From positions 1 through 64,000 of the forward strand of contig NZ_JAUYNT010000020.1 of NCBI RefSeq assembly GCF_030698175.1: a stretch of 64,000 bases of DNA, read 5' to 3'. Of this stretch, positions 47,187 to 56,315 are shown piece after piece (the first letter of the stretch is position 1; every line of letters starts with the position of its first letter). The stretch comes from Pseudomonas sp. (lineage in GTDB: Bacteria > Pseudomonadota > Gammaproteobacteria > Pseudomonadales > Pseudomonadaceae). The notes under the pieces are model-generated. The model saw only the letters and a list, made by a program, of their open reading frames with translations, ran no database searches and was not told the DNA's origin. A program made the translations under genes and the position numbers.

Positions 47187-48125
47187 TTAGGGCGCCAGTT
47201 TGGCTTTGGCAGCGTCCAGTGCTGGTTTGCCGTCGCGGCTGGTCACGCCGGCCAGCCAGGTGTCGAGCACCTGCGGGTTGGCTTTGATCCAGGCCTTGGC
47301 GGCGGCGTCGGGTTTTTGGTTATTGTTGAGCACGGCGTCCATCAACTGGTTTTCCATCTCCAGGCTGAACACCAGGTTATTCAATAGCTTGCCGACGTTA
47401 CCGCACTCTTGGGTGTAACCCTTGCGCACGTTGGTGTAAATGGTGGCCTTGCCGAAATCGGGGCCAAAGTACTCATCGCCGCCGGTCAGGTACTTCATCT
47501 TGAAACGGGTATTCATCGGGTGCGGTTCCCAGCCGAGGAACACCATGGTCTGGTCGCGGCGCTCCGCGCGCTGCACTTGCGAGAGCATGGCCGCTTCGCT
47601 GGACTCAACCACCTTGAACTTGCCCAGGCCGAAGGCATTTTTGTCGATCATGCTCTGGATCAGGCGGTTGCCGTCATTGCCCGGTTCGATGCCGTAGACT
47701 TTGCCGTCGAGTTTGTCGGCGAACTTGGCAATGTCGGCGAAGTCTTTCAGGCCGGCGTCGTAGGCCGCTTGCGGTACGGCCAGGGTGTATTTGGCGCCTT
47801 CCAGGTTGGCCCGCAGGGATTCCACCGTGCCCTTGTCGCGATAGGCCTTGATGTCGTTTTCCATGGTCGGCATCCAGTTGCCGAGGAACACGTCGATGTC
47901 CTTGTTCTCCAGCGACTTGTAGGTCACCGGCACCGCCAGCAGATTGGTCTTGGTCTGGTAACCGAGGGATTCCAGTACCGCGCTGGTCACTGCGGTGGTG
48001 ACGGTGATGTCGGTCCAGCCGACATCGGCGAAACGCACCAGACCACAGGATTCGGGCTCACTGGCCTGGGCCAGCAGCGGCAAGCTCAGGGATGCAGCCA
48101 ACAGCAGTGATGGGCAACCTTTCAT
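47187..48125 (-). CDS. choX: Choline-binding periplasmic protein ChoX
   Basis: This 312-residue protein has the signal peptide MKGCPSLLLAASLSLPLLAQA and mature SEPESCGLVRFADVGWTDITVTT, the ChoX/OpuAC-type start. Cys and Trp/Tyr cage regions include WEPHPMNTRF. It captures choline for ChoVW. ATG 48125 is fixed by the signal peptide. A triple direct repeat with a 21-bp period lies about 175-230 bases upstream and may be its operator. A paralogue is at 51270. Confidence 0.93.
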   Translation of the reverse strand: MKGCPSLLLAASLSLPLLAQASEPESCGLVRFADVGWTDITVTTAVTSAVLESLGYQTKTNLLAVPVTYKSLENKDIDVFLGNWMPTMENDIKAYRDKGTVESLRANLEGAKYTLAVPQAAYDAGLKDFADIAKFADKLDGKVYGIEPGNDGNRLIQSMIDKNAFGLGKFKVVESSEAAMLSQVQRAERRDQTMVFLGWEPHPMNTRFKMKYLTGGDEYFGPDFGKATIYTNVRKGYTQECGNVGKLLNNLVFSLEMENQLMDAVLNNNQKPDAAAKAWIKANPQVLDTWLAGVTSRDGKPALDAAKAKLAP

Positions 48126-48300
48126 GGGCGAACTCCTTGCAAATGAATAGTGGCGCTGCTCGCTTGAGCAGAGGTTGTCGCAAGCGTTAATGCCGGCTCG
48201 AGCTTGGCCGGGGCCAAACTGGACTGAGTGCAAATACCGAGCTTGCCGATTGCTTCGAGACCGATCATGGAACAGTAAAAATCAAACGCCTACAGGGGGG

Positions 48301-48354
48301 GTCGCATCCAGTGCGCACGGAGTCGTATCCAGTAGCAGTGGTGTCGCATATGAC
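48301..48354 (-). promoter_or_regulatory. Three 21-bp-spaced direct repeats upstream of choX
   Basis: GTCGCATCCAGT (48301), GTCGTATCCAGT (48322) and GTCGCATATGAC (48343) begin exactly 21 bases apart; the first two differ at one base. They lie in the 342-base gap between choX and the LysR gene. The two-turn spacing fits an AraC-type activator such as GbdR, whose gene is at 54444, but the binding protein is inferred. Confidence 0.5.
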
Positions 48355-48467
48355 GTATTCGCCGTGATCGAGGGCCGCCAATAGCCGGTTTGGGTGGTTT
48401 TAAAGGCGTATTTTTATGCCCGCTGCGCCTGCCAGTTAAGCGTTGCGCCGTGGTTTGCCTGCGGTGC

Positions 48468-49367
48468 TCAAGTGCGGCGGAAATGCGGGTTCTGGGCCAA
48501 GGCCTGGGTCACGAAGTCCATAAAGGCCGACAGTTTGCGCGGGGTGCTGCGGGCGCTGGGGTAGACCATATGGATGGTCGACGGCGGCAGGTGCCAGTCG
48601 GGCAGCACCCGCTCCAGTTGCCCCATCTGCAACGGCTCGTAGACATGAAAACCCGGTACCCAGCCGATGCCCACCCCGGCCAAGAGGCTCGGCAACAGGG
48701 CGTCGGCGGGCGCGCAGACTAGGCTGGCGTGCAGGCTGAGGTGCTGCTTGGCGCCCGCGCTGGACGCCATATCGAACGCCTGCAACTCCCGCGTCAGCGC
48801 TAGGAAGCGGTGCTGGCGCAGATCGCTGGGTTGTTGTGGCCGGCCATGGGCGTCCAGATAACCCGGGCTGGCGCAGAGCACGCGCTCGACCGTGCCGACC
48901 GTGCGGGCGATCAGCGCGCTGTCGGCCAGCGCACCCATGCGAAAGGCCAGATCGACGCCCTCTTCAATGAGGTTGACCCGGCGATCGACCAGCAGCGCCT
49001 CGACCTCGATGGCCGGGTAGCGCGCCATAAATTCGGCGATCAGCGGCGCCAGCACCACGCGACCGAAGCTGCTCGGCGCGGTCAGGCGCAGCAAACCGCG
49101 CGGCTCGGCCGTGGCGTGGGCGGCCAGTTGCAGCTCTTCCTTGAGCAGCTGCACCTGGGCGGCGGTGCGCTGGTACAACTGCCGGCCGTCCTCGCTCAGG
49201 GTCAGCGCGCGGGTACTGCGCTGCACCAGACGCAAGCCCAGCTCAGTCTCTAGTCGCGCCAGGTTGCGCGACAGGGTGGAGGTAGGGACGCCAGTGCGGC
49301 TGCTGGCCTTGGCCAGGCTGCCGGCCTCAGCGATGTCGATAAAGCTGGAGAGCAGATCGAGGTGCAT
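48468..49367 (-). CDS. LysR-family transcriptional regulator
   Basis: This 299-residue LTTR has an N-terminal HTH (LLSSFIDIAEAGSLAKASSRTGVPTSTLSRNLARLE; key part GVPTSTLSRNLARLE) and a CrgA-type substrate-binding half. The start at 49367 gives MHLDLLSSFIDIAEAGS, the LTTR norm. It is divergent from an SDR and a luciferase-like gene, which it may control. Targets in choline metabolism are not indicated. Confidence 0.85.
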   Translation of the reverse strand: MHLDLLSSFIDIAEAGSLAKASSRTGVPTSTLSRNLARLETELGLRLVQRSTRALTLSEDGRQLYQRTAAQVQLLKEELQLAAHATAEPRGLLRLTAPSSFGRVVLAPLIAEFMARYPAIEVEALLVDRRVNLIEEGVDLAFRMGALADSALIARTVGTVERVLCASPGYLDAHGRPQQPSDLRQHRFLALTRELQAFDMASSAGAKQHLSLHASLVCAPADALLPSLLAGVGIGWVPGFHVYEPLQMGQLERVLPDWHLPPSTIHMVYPSARSTPRKLSAFMDFVTQALAQNPHFRRT

Positions 49368-49473
49368 GGCGACTGTTCCATAAATGGGATTGCGGTCGGC
49401 AAATTTACGGTATTCCACGGCTAATTTGAAATGATTACAGTGGTCTCACTCGCACCGAACCGGAGTTTTCGCC

Positions 49474-49956
49474 ATGCAACAGTACACCCATCTACCGTCC
49501 AGACTCGGCCCCAAGCCCCGCACCACGCCGCGCACGCCGCACCAGCAACTCGATCAGACCAGCCCGGTGGCGTTGCAGGAGCGCCTCTGGCAACGCATGG
49601 CCAGTCTCGCCGGCGTCAGCGTGCGCCCCAGCGGCATTGCGCTGCCTGGCACCCGCGCCCTGTGGCTGGAACAGGGCGGCAACCCCGAGGCGTTTATGGT
49701 CGGCCGTGAATTTGCCCATCTGCACCCCGCCGATGATGGCAGCCTGCACATGATTCTCGATCCGCACAGCCATGCGTTGGCCATCGCCGGCGGCTGGGCC
49801 GAACCCCATCCCCTGGCCGGCCGCTTCACCGCAGCCACCAATGCCCTGGTGTACGGGCCGCGCGACGAGGCCGAGCTGGAGCTGGTGTGGTGGTTGGTCC
49901 AGCGGTCCTATAGCTACGCCAGCGGCCTGCCCCCTGAACGGCTGCCGGCGTCGTAG
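49474..49956 (+). CDS. Luciferase-domain (DUF5519) protein
   Basis: This 160-residue protein matches the small family often named luciferase or phospholipase domain protein (DUF5519), with GTRALWLEQGGNPEAFMVGREFAHLHP (key part MVGREFAHLHP) and AIAGGWAEPHPLAGRF. The function is not settled. It lies divergent from the LysR gene and 58 bases before the SDR gene, so the pair is probably co-regulated. Early residues are basic and proline-rich. Confidence 0.65.
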   Translation: MQQYTHLPSRLGPKPRTTPRTPHQQLDQTSPVALQERLWQRMASLAGVSVRPSGIALPGTRALWLEQGGNPEAFMVGREFAHLHPADDGSLHMILDPHSHALAIAGGWAEPHPLAGRFTAATNALVYGPRDEAELELVWWLVQRSYSYASGLPPERLPAS

Positions 49957-50014
49957 CGCTAACGCCGAAAAGCCTGCACTAAAGTCTTACCCCCAACCTT
50001 AAGAAGGAAACACC

Positions 50015-50620
50015 ATGAACATTCTCCTGATCGGTAGCACCGGCACCATCGGCTCGGCCGTCAAGCAACTCCTGAACGAGCACGGCCACCACGTGATCGG
50101 CGCCAACCACAGCAGCGGCGACTACCGGGTCGACCTAGGGAACAAGGCCTCCATCAGCGCCTTGTTCGAACGGGTGGGCAAGGTCGACGCCATCGTCTCC
50201 ACCGCCGGCCAAGCGCAGTTCGGTCCCTTGCTGGAATTGAGCGACTCAGCCTTCGCCCTGGGCCTGGACAACAAACTGATGGGTCAGGTGAATTTACTGC
50301 GCGAAGGGGTGAAGCATCTCCACGACGGCGGTTCGATCACCCTGACCAGTGGCCTGCTGGCGCAAGCGCCGATGCCCGGCAGCGCGGCGATCAGTCCGGT
50401 CAATGCCGCAGTCGAAGGCTTCGTGCGCGCCGCTGCGCTGGAATTGCCCCGTGGCCTGCGGGTCAACGCGGCGAGCCCGGTGTTCGTCACCGAGACCGCT
50501 GCCGCCATGGGCATGGACACTGGCCACACGCTGTCGGCGGCGACCACGGCCAAGACCTATCTGGCCAGCGTCGAAGGTAGCATGAGCGGCCAGGTGCTCG
50601 ACGCACGCAACTACGCCTGA
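50015..50620 (+). CDS. Short-chain dehydrogenase/reductase
   Basis: This 201-residue SDR has the NAD(P) loop LLIGSTGTIGSAV at 4-16, STAGQAQFGPLLEL around the active site, and SGLLAQAPMPG. The usual YxxxK is replaced by SPVNAAVEGF, as in small atypical SDRs that lack the catalytic Tyr. The ATG has AGGAA upstream. It is divergent from the LysR regulator. The substrate is unknown. Confidence 0.82.
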   Translation: MNILLIGSTGTIGSAVKQLLNEHGHHVIGANHSSGDYRVDLGNKASISALFERVGKVDAIVSTAGQAQFGPLLELSDSAFALGLDNKLMGQVNLLREGVKHLHDGGSITLTSGLLAQAPMPGSAAISPVNAAVEGFVRAAALELPRGLRVNAASPVFVTETAAAMGMDTGHTLSAATTAKTYLASVEGSMSGQVLDARNYA

Positions 50621-50662
50621 TGAGTGGCGGGTACCGGCGCCGATGCCGTCGGCCGGACCCGG

Positions 50663-50696
50663 CCCATAGTGCCCGTCAGGTGACGGGCACTATGGG
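50663..50696. terminator. Perfect 16-bp inverted repeat after the SDR gene
   Basis: CCCATAGTGCCCGTCA (50663-50678) pairs perfectly with TGACGGGCACTATGGG (50681-50696). The hairpin is followed by ATTATTTTT about a dozen bases on. It is probably the terminator of the SDR operon, though the T-run is distant. Confidence 0.6.
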
Positions 50697-50823
50697 GGGC
50701 GGAAGATTATTTTTGCCGGCACGGAGTTTATTGCCACGGCGATGATCGTATTGAGTGGGAGAGCTGAGATCTCCCGGATACCGGTATTCGCCGGCGTCGT
50801 CCCTGCAGTCGTAGGAAACCGCC

Positions 50824-51264
50824 ATGATTTGCCGAATAGTACCCGCAGTTCTGTTGTCGTTGAGTTTGTCGCTGAGCGGCTGTGCTGTTTACGATCTGGA
50901 TAGCCCGCGCTATTCCTCCTCGCGTTATTCAGGATATGGCTATCAACAGTCCGACTATCGCGCCACGCGTTCGGATTATGGCTACCGACCCAGCTACCCG
51001 GTGGTGCGTTACCGCGAGTACCCGGCGCCGGTCTATCGCTACCCGGCGCGGCAGCCGGTGTATATCTATCGGCAGGCACCGTCACGCTATGACTGGCAAG
51101 GCTACCGCGCCGACGACCGCCATGACCGCCGTGCTTATCAGCGCGATCAGCGCGAACGGTACGAGCGCCATGAACGCCATGAGCGTGACGGCGATCGGCG
51201 CCGCGACCGGGATGACTACCGCGGTAGAGATGAGCACCACGGCTGGGAGGTGCGGCGCAATTGA
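50824..51264 (+). CDS. Tyr/Arg-rich lipoprotein
   Basis: This 146-residue protein has the lipobox signal MICRIVPAVLLSLSLSLSGC (Cys 20). The mature part is made of low-complexity tyrosine-, arginine-, serine- and, later, aspartate/histidine-rich stretches, such as DYRATRSDYGYRPSYPV and RRDRDDYRGRDEHHGWEVRR (shown as two ends). It has no recognised domain. It ends five bases before the convergent end of the second ChoX-type gene. Confidence 0.72.
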   Translation: MICRIVPAVLLSLSLSLSGCAVYDLDSPRYSSSRYSGYGYQQSDYRATRSDYGYRPSYPVVRYREYPAPVYRYPARQPVYIYRQAPSRYDWQGYRADDRHDRRAYQRDQRERYERHERHERDGDRRRDRDDYRGRDEHHGWEVRRN

Positions 51265-51269
51265 GGCTG

Positions 51270-52211
51270 TTACTGCAGCCCCAACTTGGCCTTGACCACG
51301 GCCAGCGCCGGTTCGCCGGTGCGGCTGGTAACACCCTGCAACCAGCCATCCAGCGCCTGTGGATTGCTCTTTAACCAGGTCAGCGCCGCTTGGCGGCGGC
51401 TGATATGTTGATTGAGCACGGCGTCCATCAGTTGGTTTTCCATGTCCAGGCTAAACACCAGGTTGTTCAATAGCTTCCCGCTGTTCGGGCACTGCTGCAT
51501 AAAGCCGGCGCGCACGTTGGTGGCGACTGTGGCACCGCCATAGTTGGGGCCGAACACCGCATCGCCGCCGTCGAGATAGTGCATCTGCAGGCGGGTGTTC
51601 ATCGGGTGCGGCTCCCAACCGAGAAACACCACCCACTGTTTGAGTTTCTCGGCGCGCTTAACGTTGGCGAGCATTTTTGCTTCGCTGCCTTCGATCAACT
51701 TGAAGCTGCCCAAGCCATAGGCATTGTCTTTGATCATCTTGCTGATCAGCTGATTGCCGTCGTTACCCGGCTCGATGCCGTAAATCTTGTGGTCCAGTTG
51801 CTCGGCGTATTTGGCGATGTCGTTGAAGTTTTGCAGGCCGCCAGCATAAGCCTCGGCCGGCACCGCTAAGGTGTATTTAGCCCCCTCAAGATTGACCCGT
51901 AGGGTTTCGATGCTGCGCTTGTCCAGATAGGGCTGCAGGTCGGCCTGCATGCTCGGCAGCCAAGTGCCGAGAAACACATCGAGCTTGTTGTCGCCCAGTG
52001 CGGCGAAAGTTTCGGGCACCGACATGCGCTTGACGTTGGTGCGATAGCCCAAGGCGTCGAGCAAGATCCGCGTGGTGGCGGTGGTCATGGTGATGTCGGT
52101 CCAGCCAACGTCGGCAAAGCGCACCAGCGCGCAACTGTCCGCCTCACTGGCGTTGGCCAGCAGACTGGTACTGAGGCACAGCGCCAGGGCACTAGAGAGT
52201 AGAGCTTTCAT
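51270..52211 (-). CDS. Second ChoX/BetX-type quaternary-amine binding protein
   Basis: This 313-residue protein parallels ChoX: signal MKALLSSALALCLSTSLLANA, mature SEADSCALVRFADVGWTDI, and WEPHPMNTRL. It has no transporter permease or ATPase next to it, so it likely shares ChoVW or another core with different substrate specificity (betaine or carnitine), as known for Pseudomonas CbcX/BetX/CaiX proteins. It is divergent from sdaB across about 310 bases. The longer frame to 52790 is an artefact. Confidence 0.85.
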   Translation of the reverse strand: MKALLSSALALCLSTSLLANASEADSCALVRFADVGWTDITMTTATTRILLDALGYRTNVKRMSVPETFAALGDNKLDVFLGTWLPSMQADLQPYLDKRSIETLRVNLEGAKYTLAVPAEAYAGGLQNFNDIAKYAEQLDHKIYGIEPGNDGNQLISKMIKDNAYGLGSFKLIEGSEAKMLANVKRAEKLKQWVVFLGWEPHPMNTRLQMHYLDGGDAVFGPNYGGATVATNVRAGFMQQCPNSGKLLNNLVFSLDMENQLMDAVLNQHISRRQAALTWLKSNPQALDGWLQGVTSRTGEPALAVVKAKLGLQ

Positions 52212-52433
52212 ACTTGCGATCCTTGGCCAGGGGCGGTGCAGAGGTGCCCGCGCGCGCCGATCATGAATCAGAGGGTGGCGGGTTGTCCGCTGGATGGCGT
52301 GATTAGGTTGGTCGAGGTCGTGCTGGTGACAGAAGTCTACTGGCACTCTGCTGGCCACTCGACTGGGGCGGGCGTTGATGGATATGACCGAGTCGGTGTT
52401 AGGGCTGGCGTGCGCCGGTAAAAGGCTGATGAT

Positions 52434-52486
52434 GTCTATATCAGTGGCCCGCCTTCTATGCGCCGGCCACGCCGCCATCGCACTGG
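52434..52486. promoter_or_regulatory. Degenerate 20-22-bp-spaced half-sites between betX-like and sdaB
   Basis: TCTATATCAGT (52435), TCTATGCGCC (52455) and TCGCACTGG (52477) loosely resemble the choX-upstream repeats and have similar spacing. The match is weak and could be chance. The 313-base gap (52212-52524) is otherwise free of genes. Confidence 0.25.
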
Positions 52487-52524
52487 GTTTGAGTGAGTGG
52501 CGCTGCCTGTAGTCGGAGAAAGTT

Positions 52525-53901
52525 ATGGCCATTAGTGTGTTTGACCTGTTCAAAATCGGCATAGGGCCGTCCAGTTCCCATACGGTCGGGCCGATGCGCG
52601 CCGCCGCGCTCTTTGTCCAGGGCTTGCGCGAGCGTGGCCAGTTGGCGGCGGTGCGGCGCGTCGAGGTGCGCCTGTATGGTTCGCTGTCGGCCACCGGGGT
52701 GGGCCACGGCAGCGACAACGCGATTCTCATGGGGCTGATGGGTGAATGGCCGGACTCGATCGATCCGGCCAGCATCGGCCCACGCATCACGGCGCTGCGC
52801 GAGTCCGGCAGTTTGCTGCTGGGCGCCGAGCAACCGTTGGCCTTTGACTGGCCACGGGATGTGCTGCTGCTGGAGGAAAATCTGCCTTACCACCCGAATG
52901 CCATGACCCTGATTGCCGAGGATGGTAGCGGCGAGCTGCACCGCGATACCTACTATTCAGTCGGCGGCGGTTTCGTGGTGGATGCGGCCCAGGCCGCCAG
53001 CGGTGTGCTGGATCAGGATCGCACCGAGTTGCCCTATGACTTTTCCAGCGCCGCCGAGTTGCTGGCGCTGTGCAAACAGCACAATTTGCGCGTAGCGCAG
53101 TTGATGATGGCCAACGAGCGGGCCTGGCGCAGTGAGGCCGAGATCCGCCAAGGTCTGTTGCGCCTCTGGCAAGCCATGCGTGACTGCGTGGATAACGGCC
53201 TCAAGCACGAAGGCATTCTGCCCGGTGGCCTGAACGTTAAACGCCGCGCCGCCAAGCTGCACCGCAGCTTGCAGGAGCTGGGCAAACCCAATGTGATCGG
53301 CTCGACCCTGAGCGGCATGGAGTGGGTCAATTTGTTCGCCCTGGCGGTCAACGAAGAAAACGCCGCCGGCGGGCGCATGGTCACCGCGCCGACCAATGGC
53401 GCGGCTGGGATCATTCCGGCGGTGCTGCATTACTTCGTCAAGTTCAGCCCCAGCGTCACTGAGGAGCAAGTGGTTGATTACTTCTTGGCCGCCGCCGCCG
53501 TGGGCATCTTGTGCAAGAAGAACGCCTCGATCTCCGGCGCCGAAGTCGGTTGTCAGGGTGAAGTGGGTTCGGCCTGCGCCATGGCCGCCGCCGGCTTGGC
53601 GGAGATTCTCGGTGCCACCCCGGAGCAGTTGGAAAACGCCGCCGAAATCGGCCTGGAACATAACCTCGGGCTGACCTGCGACCCGGTCGGCGGCCTGGTG
53701 CAAATTCCCTGCATCGAGCGCAATGCCATCGCCGCCGTCAAAGCCATCAACGCCGCGCAAATGGCCCTGCGCGGTGACGGCGAGCACCATATCTCGCTGG
53801 ACCGGGTGATCCGCACCATGCGCGACACCGGTGCTGACATGCACGACAAATACAAAGAAACCTCCCGCGGCGGTTTGGCCGTTAGCGCCATCGAGTGTTG
53901 A
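52525..53901 (+). CDS. sdaB: L-serine dehydratase (iron-sulfur)
   Basis: This 458-residue enzyme deaminates L-serine to pyruvate and ammonia. N-terminal [23 protein letters not shown] and a single-chain alpha+beta layout are clear. C-terminal cysteines [21 protein letters not shown] (ligand parts LCKKN and VGCQGEVG), then [15 protein letters not shown], serve the [4Fe-4S] cluster. In Pseudomonas this gene joins glycine betaine catabolism, whose end product is serine via glycine. It is divergent from the betX-like gene. Confidence 0.94.
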   Translation: MAISVFDLFKIGIGPSSSHTVGPMRAAALFVQGLRERGQLAAVRRVEVRLYGSLSATGVGHGSDNAILMGLMGEWPDSIDPASIGPRITALRESGSLLLGAEQPLAFDWPRDVLLLEENLPYHPNAMTLIAEDGSGELHRDTYYSVGGGFVVDAAQAASGVLDQDRTELPYDFSSAAELLALCKQHNLRVAQLMMANERAWRSEAEIRQGLLRLWQAMRDCVDNGLKHEGILPGGLNVKRRAAKLHRSLQELGKPNVIGSTLSGMEWVNLFALAVNEENAAGGRMVTAPTNGAAGIIPAVLHYFVKFSPSVTEEQVVDYFLAAAAVGILCKKNASISGAEVGCQGEVGSACAMAAAGLAEILGATPEQLENAAEIGLEHNLGLTCDPVGGLVQIPCIERNAIAAVKAINAAQMALRGDGEHHISLDRVIRTMRDTGADMHDKYKETSRGGLAVSAIEC

Positions 53902-53918
53902 GTCGAGGGTTTCTATTT

Positions 53919-54069
53919 TGTAGGAGCGGCTTTAGCCGCGATTTGGCTGTAGCCATCATGCAGATCCTGACTTTGCTGCGCCGCGCAGAATTCGGTCGCG
54001 GGCGGCAGCCGTTCCGTACGGCTCGCCGCATTTCCCACATCCATGTGGGTCGCTAAAGCCGCTCCTACA
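53919..54069. repeat. Family B composite REP-like repeat, copy 3 (inverted)
   Basis: Ends TGTAGGAGCGGCTTTAGC and GCTAAAGCCGCTCCTACA are perfect complements. The core is the reverse of copies 1 and 2: GGCAGCCGTTCCGTACGGC then GCATTTCCCACATCCATG. It lies between sdaB and the gbdR promoter. Confidence 0.75.
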
Positions 54070-54298
54070 GATGGTTCGCATCGCGTGCCGATGCCTTGTT
54101 TTGGCGCAATCTGTGCGCCGGTGTAGTCCTGATGGGGCAAGTCAGGCGTGACGAATTGCCGCACAGGGCTATGGCTGAATCGGGCCAACTGCTACCAAAG
54201 GCCCCAGGCCTTGTGTCCAGGCCTGGCTCGCGGCCGTTGTGGGCGGGCGACATATGCGTAAGCGACGCCGTTTTAGACGCATGCAGCCGTACTATTTT

Positions 54299-54320
54299 TT
54301 ATATTGAACGCTCAATCAAT
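54299..54320. promoter_or_regulatory. BetI-type operator upstream of gbdR
   Basis: TTATATTGAACGCTCAATCAAT at 54299-54320 (given in two parts, TTATATTGAACG and CTCAATCAAT) contains ATTGA/TCAAT arms around ACGC and resembles the known BetI operator TTGATTGAACGTTCAA. It lies about 125 bases before the gbdR ATG and overlaps a TATATT (54300-54305) that could be a -10 element. Nothing similar was seen before betI itself. Confidence 0.55.
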
Positions 54321-54443
54321 TTAGGCACGGGCTTTGCTCTTGCTTAGCCATAGCCTGGGTATTGAGTGCTGTGCCGCCCAGAGCCAAGAAAAAATAAGAG
54401 CCTCATACGAGGCCATCCGTGCTTTGCGTGAGGAGAGACCCTG

Positions 54444-55547
54444 ATGACGCCGTTCAACCAAGGGGCGCAGCCCCAGAACCGTGCCCCACAGTCCATCGGC
54501 TTTCTGCTGTTGGACAACTTCACTTTAATCTCCCTGGCCTCGGCGGTTGAACCGCTGCGCATGGCCAATCAACTGTCCGGCCGCGAGCTGTACCGCTGGA
54601 GCACCCTGAGCCTGAATGGCAACCAGGTGTGGGCCAGTGATGGTCTGCAGATCACCCCGGATTGCGCGGTGGCCGCCGCGCCGGCCCTGGATACGGTGAT
54701 CGTCTGTGGTGGTGTTGGCATTCAGCGCAGCGTCACCCGCGAGCACCTGAGCTGGCTGCAAAGCCAGGCGCGGCAAGGGCGCAAGCTCGGCGCCGTGTGT
54801 ACCGGCAGTTGGGCCTTGGCCTGCGCCGGCTTGCTGGATGGTTTCGATTGCAGCGTGCATTGGGAATGTTTGGCGGCCATGCAAGAGGCCTTCCCGCGGG
54901 TGGTGCTGAGTACCCGTTTGTTTACCCTCGACCGCAATAGATTTACCAGCTCCGGCGGCACCGCGCCGCTGGACATGATGCTGCACCTGATTTCCCGCGA
55001 GCATGGTCGCGAGCTGTCGGCGGCGATCTCGGAGATGTTCGTCTACGAGCGCATCCGTAACGAGCAGGATCACCAGCGTGTGCCGCTCAAGCACATGCTC
55101 GGCACCAATCAGCCCAAGTTGCAGGAAATAGTCGCGCTGATGGAGGCCAATCTGGAGGAGCCGATTGAGCTGGATGAACTGGCCACCTACGTCAGCGTCT
55201 CGCGCCGCCAGCTGGAGCGCTTGTTTCAGAAGTACCTGAGCTGCTCGCCGTCGCGCTATTACCTGAAGCTGCGCCTGATCCGCGCGCGGCAATTGCTCAA
55301 GCAATCGCCGATGTCGATCATCGAAGTGGCGGCCGTTTGTGGCTTCGTTTCCACCCCGCATTTCTCCAAGTGTTACCGCGAGTACTTCGGCATTCCACCG
55401 CGGGATGAACGCACCGGCTCAAATACCTCGCAGCAAACCAGCATGTTGGCGATTCCGCAGGTGCTGGTGCTGGCGCCGATGTCCGGCGCCCTGACCGCCA
55501 TGAGCCAGGCACGCAACGAGTCGACCTTTGCCAGTGTGAGGTTGTAG
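54444..55547 (+). CDS. gbdR: GbdR, AraC-family glycine betaine regulator
   Basis: This 367-residue activator responds to glycine betaine and dimethylglycine and switches on their catabolism. The N-terminal half is a DJ-1/PfpI-like sensor (GFLLLDNFTLISLASAVEPLRM; key part NFTLISLASAVEPLR, and GAVCTGSWALA). The C-terminal AraC HTH (about 220-320) includes ATYVSVSRRQLERLFQKYL and VCGFVSTPHFSKCYREYFG. GAGGAGA lies upstream of the ATG. It is probably autoregulated or BetI-controlled by the site at 54299. Confidence 0.93.
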   Translation: MTPFNQGAQPQNRAPQSIGFLLLDNFTLISLASAVEPLRMANQLSGRELYRWSTLSLNGNQVWASDGLQITPDCAVAAAPALDTVIVCGGVGIQRSVTREHLSWLQSQARQGRKLGAVCTGSWALACAGLLDGFDCSVHWECLAAMQEAFPRVVLSTRLFTLDRNRFTSSGGTAPLDMMLHLISREHGRELSAAISEMFVYERIRNEQDHQRVPLKHMLGTNQPKLQEIVALMEANLEEPIELDELATYVSVSRRQLERLFQKYLSCSPSRYYLKLRLIRARQLLKQSPMSIIEVAAVCGFVSTPHFSKCYREYFGIPPRDERTGSNTSQQTSMLAIPQVLVLAPMSGALTAMSQARNESTFASVRL

Positions 55548-55700
55548 GCGCGGCCTTGGCCGTGATGGGGTTTCACCACAAGGTAAAAGTTGTGGTGACG
55601 CTTGGATTGCTATCGCGGCTAAAGCCCCTCCTACAACAACCCGGCACCTGCAGCTATTTCAGCGCCTGGCACCGTCCTGTAGGAGGGGCTTTAGCCGCGA
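55541..55700. repeat. REP-like palindromes after gbdR
   Basis: GTTGTAGGCGCGGCCTTGGCC begins and GGCTAAAGCCCCTCCTACAAC (55617-55637) ends one imperfect unit. A second half-unit TGTAGGAGGGGCTTTAGCCG starts at 55678. These follow gbdR and precede the convergent small gene at 55718. Confidence 0.6.
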
Positions 55701-55717
55701 CCAAGGCCGACGTGGTC

Positions 55718-55978
55718 TCAGCTACGACTCTGCTGATACTCCGCCAGCGCCGGTAGCAACTGCCGCGAGATCGCCTCGCGCACGGTCGGCAACATGGTCG
55801 CGCCACTGCCGAGCATTTGTTCGATCATGCTCCGTAGCGCCCGTGCCCGCGTCTCATCCAAGCCTTGCAGGGCTCGGACGCAGGCGTGTTCGGGGTCGGC
55901 ATCGGCGGGCAGTTGTACGCCGATCAGTTGCAGGCGTTCACGCAGGTCATCCTGATCGATCAAGTCGGTATGCATCAT
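55718..55978 (-). CDS. Small conserved hypothetical protein
   Basis: This 86-residue, acidic, helical protein (MMHTDLIDQDDLRERLQLIG at the start) has no membrane segment or known domain. I prefer ATG 55978 over 55993 because GAGGAA lies about eight bases upstream of the double ATG. It lies opposite to gbdR, with a REP downstream. Small genes of this kind recur near Pseudomonas betaine loci, but the function is unknown. Confidence 0.55.
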   Translation of the reverse strand: MMHTDLIDQDDLRERLQLIGVQLPADADPEHACVRALQGLDETRARALRSMIEQMLGSGATMLPTVREAISRQLLPALAEYQQSRS

Positions 55979-56137
55979 GGCGTCATTCCTCATGGCGGGG
56001 GCTTTGTCGATTCTGTGACGCCGCTACCGTTGCGGCAAGGGGCCCGCGCGGCAATGACCGCAACACCTATGCGCAGGTCGTTTTTAACTAAGTTAGCCCA
56101 GCTGCCGGGCAGCACAATGGCTGACGATTTTTTACTA

Positions 56138-56279
56138 GCAGGTCGTTGAAAAATGTAGCGAGCGACGGCTAGGCAAGGCGAAATCAGCCGAAAAAGCGCA
56201 GTGTACGAGCAGTACATGAGCATTTTGAGGCTGATTTCAACGCCGCATAGCCGAGCGCAGTAGTTTTTCAATGGCCTGC
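56138..56279. repeat. Family C hairpin repeat, full copy
   Basis: GCAGGTCGTTGAAAAATGTAG begins and TAGTTTTTCAATGGCCTGC ends it as inverted ends. Internal GAAATCAGCC and GGCTGATTTC match the riboswitch copy. The whole can fold as one hairpin. Confidence 0.85.
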
Positions 56280-56315
56280 CATGCTCACCTCGTGACTCTG
56301 TGATGAGACACCTTT

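Noticed and set aside
51270..52790. 506-codon frame for the second ChoX-type protein
   Set aside because: The signal peptide and homology start at 52211; the extension overlaps the sdaB region.
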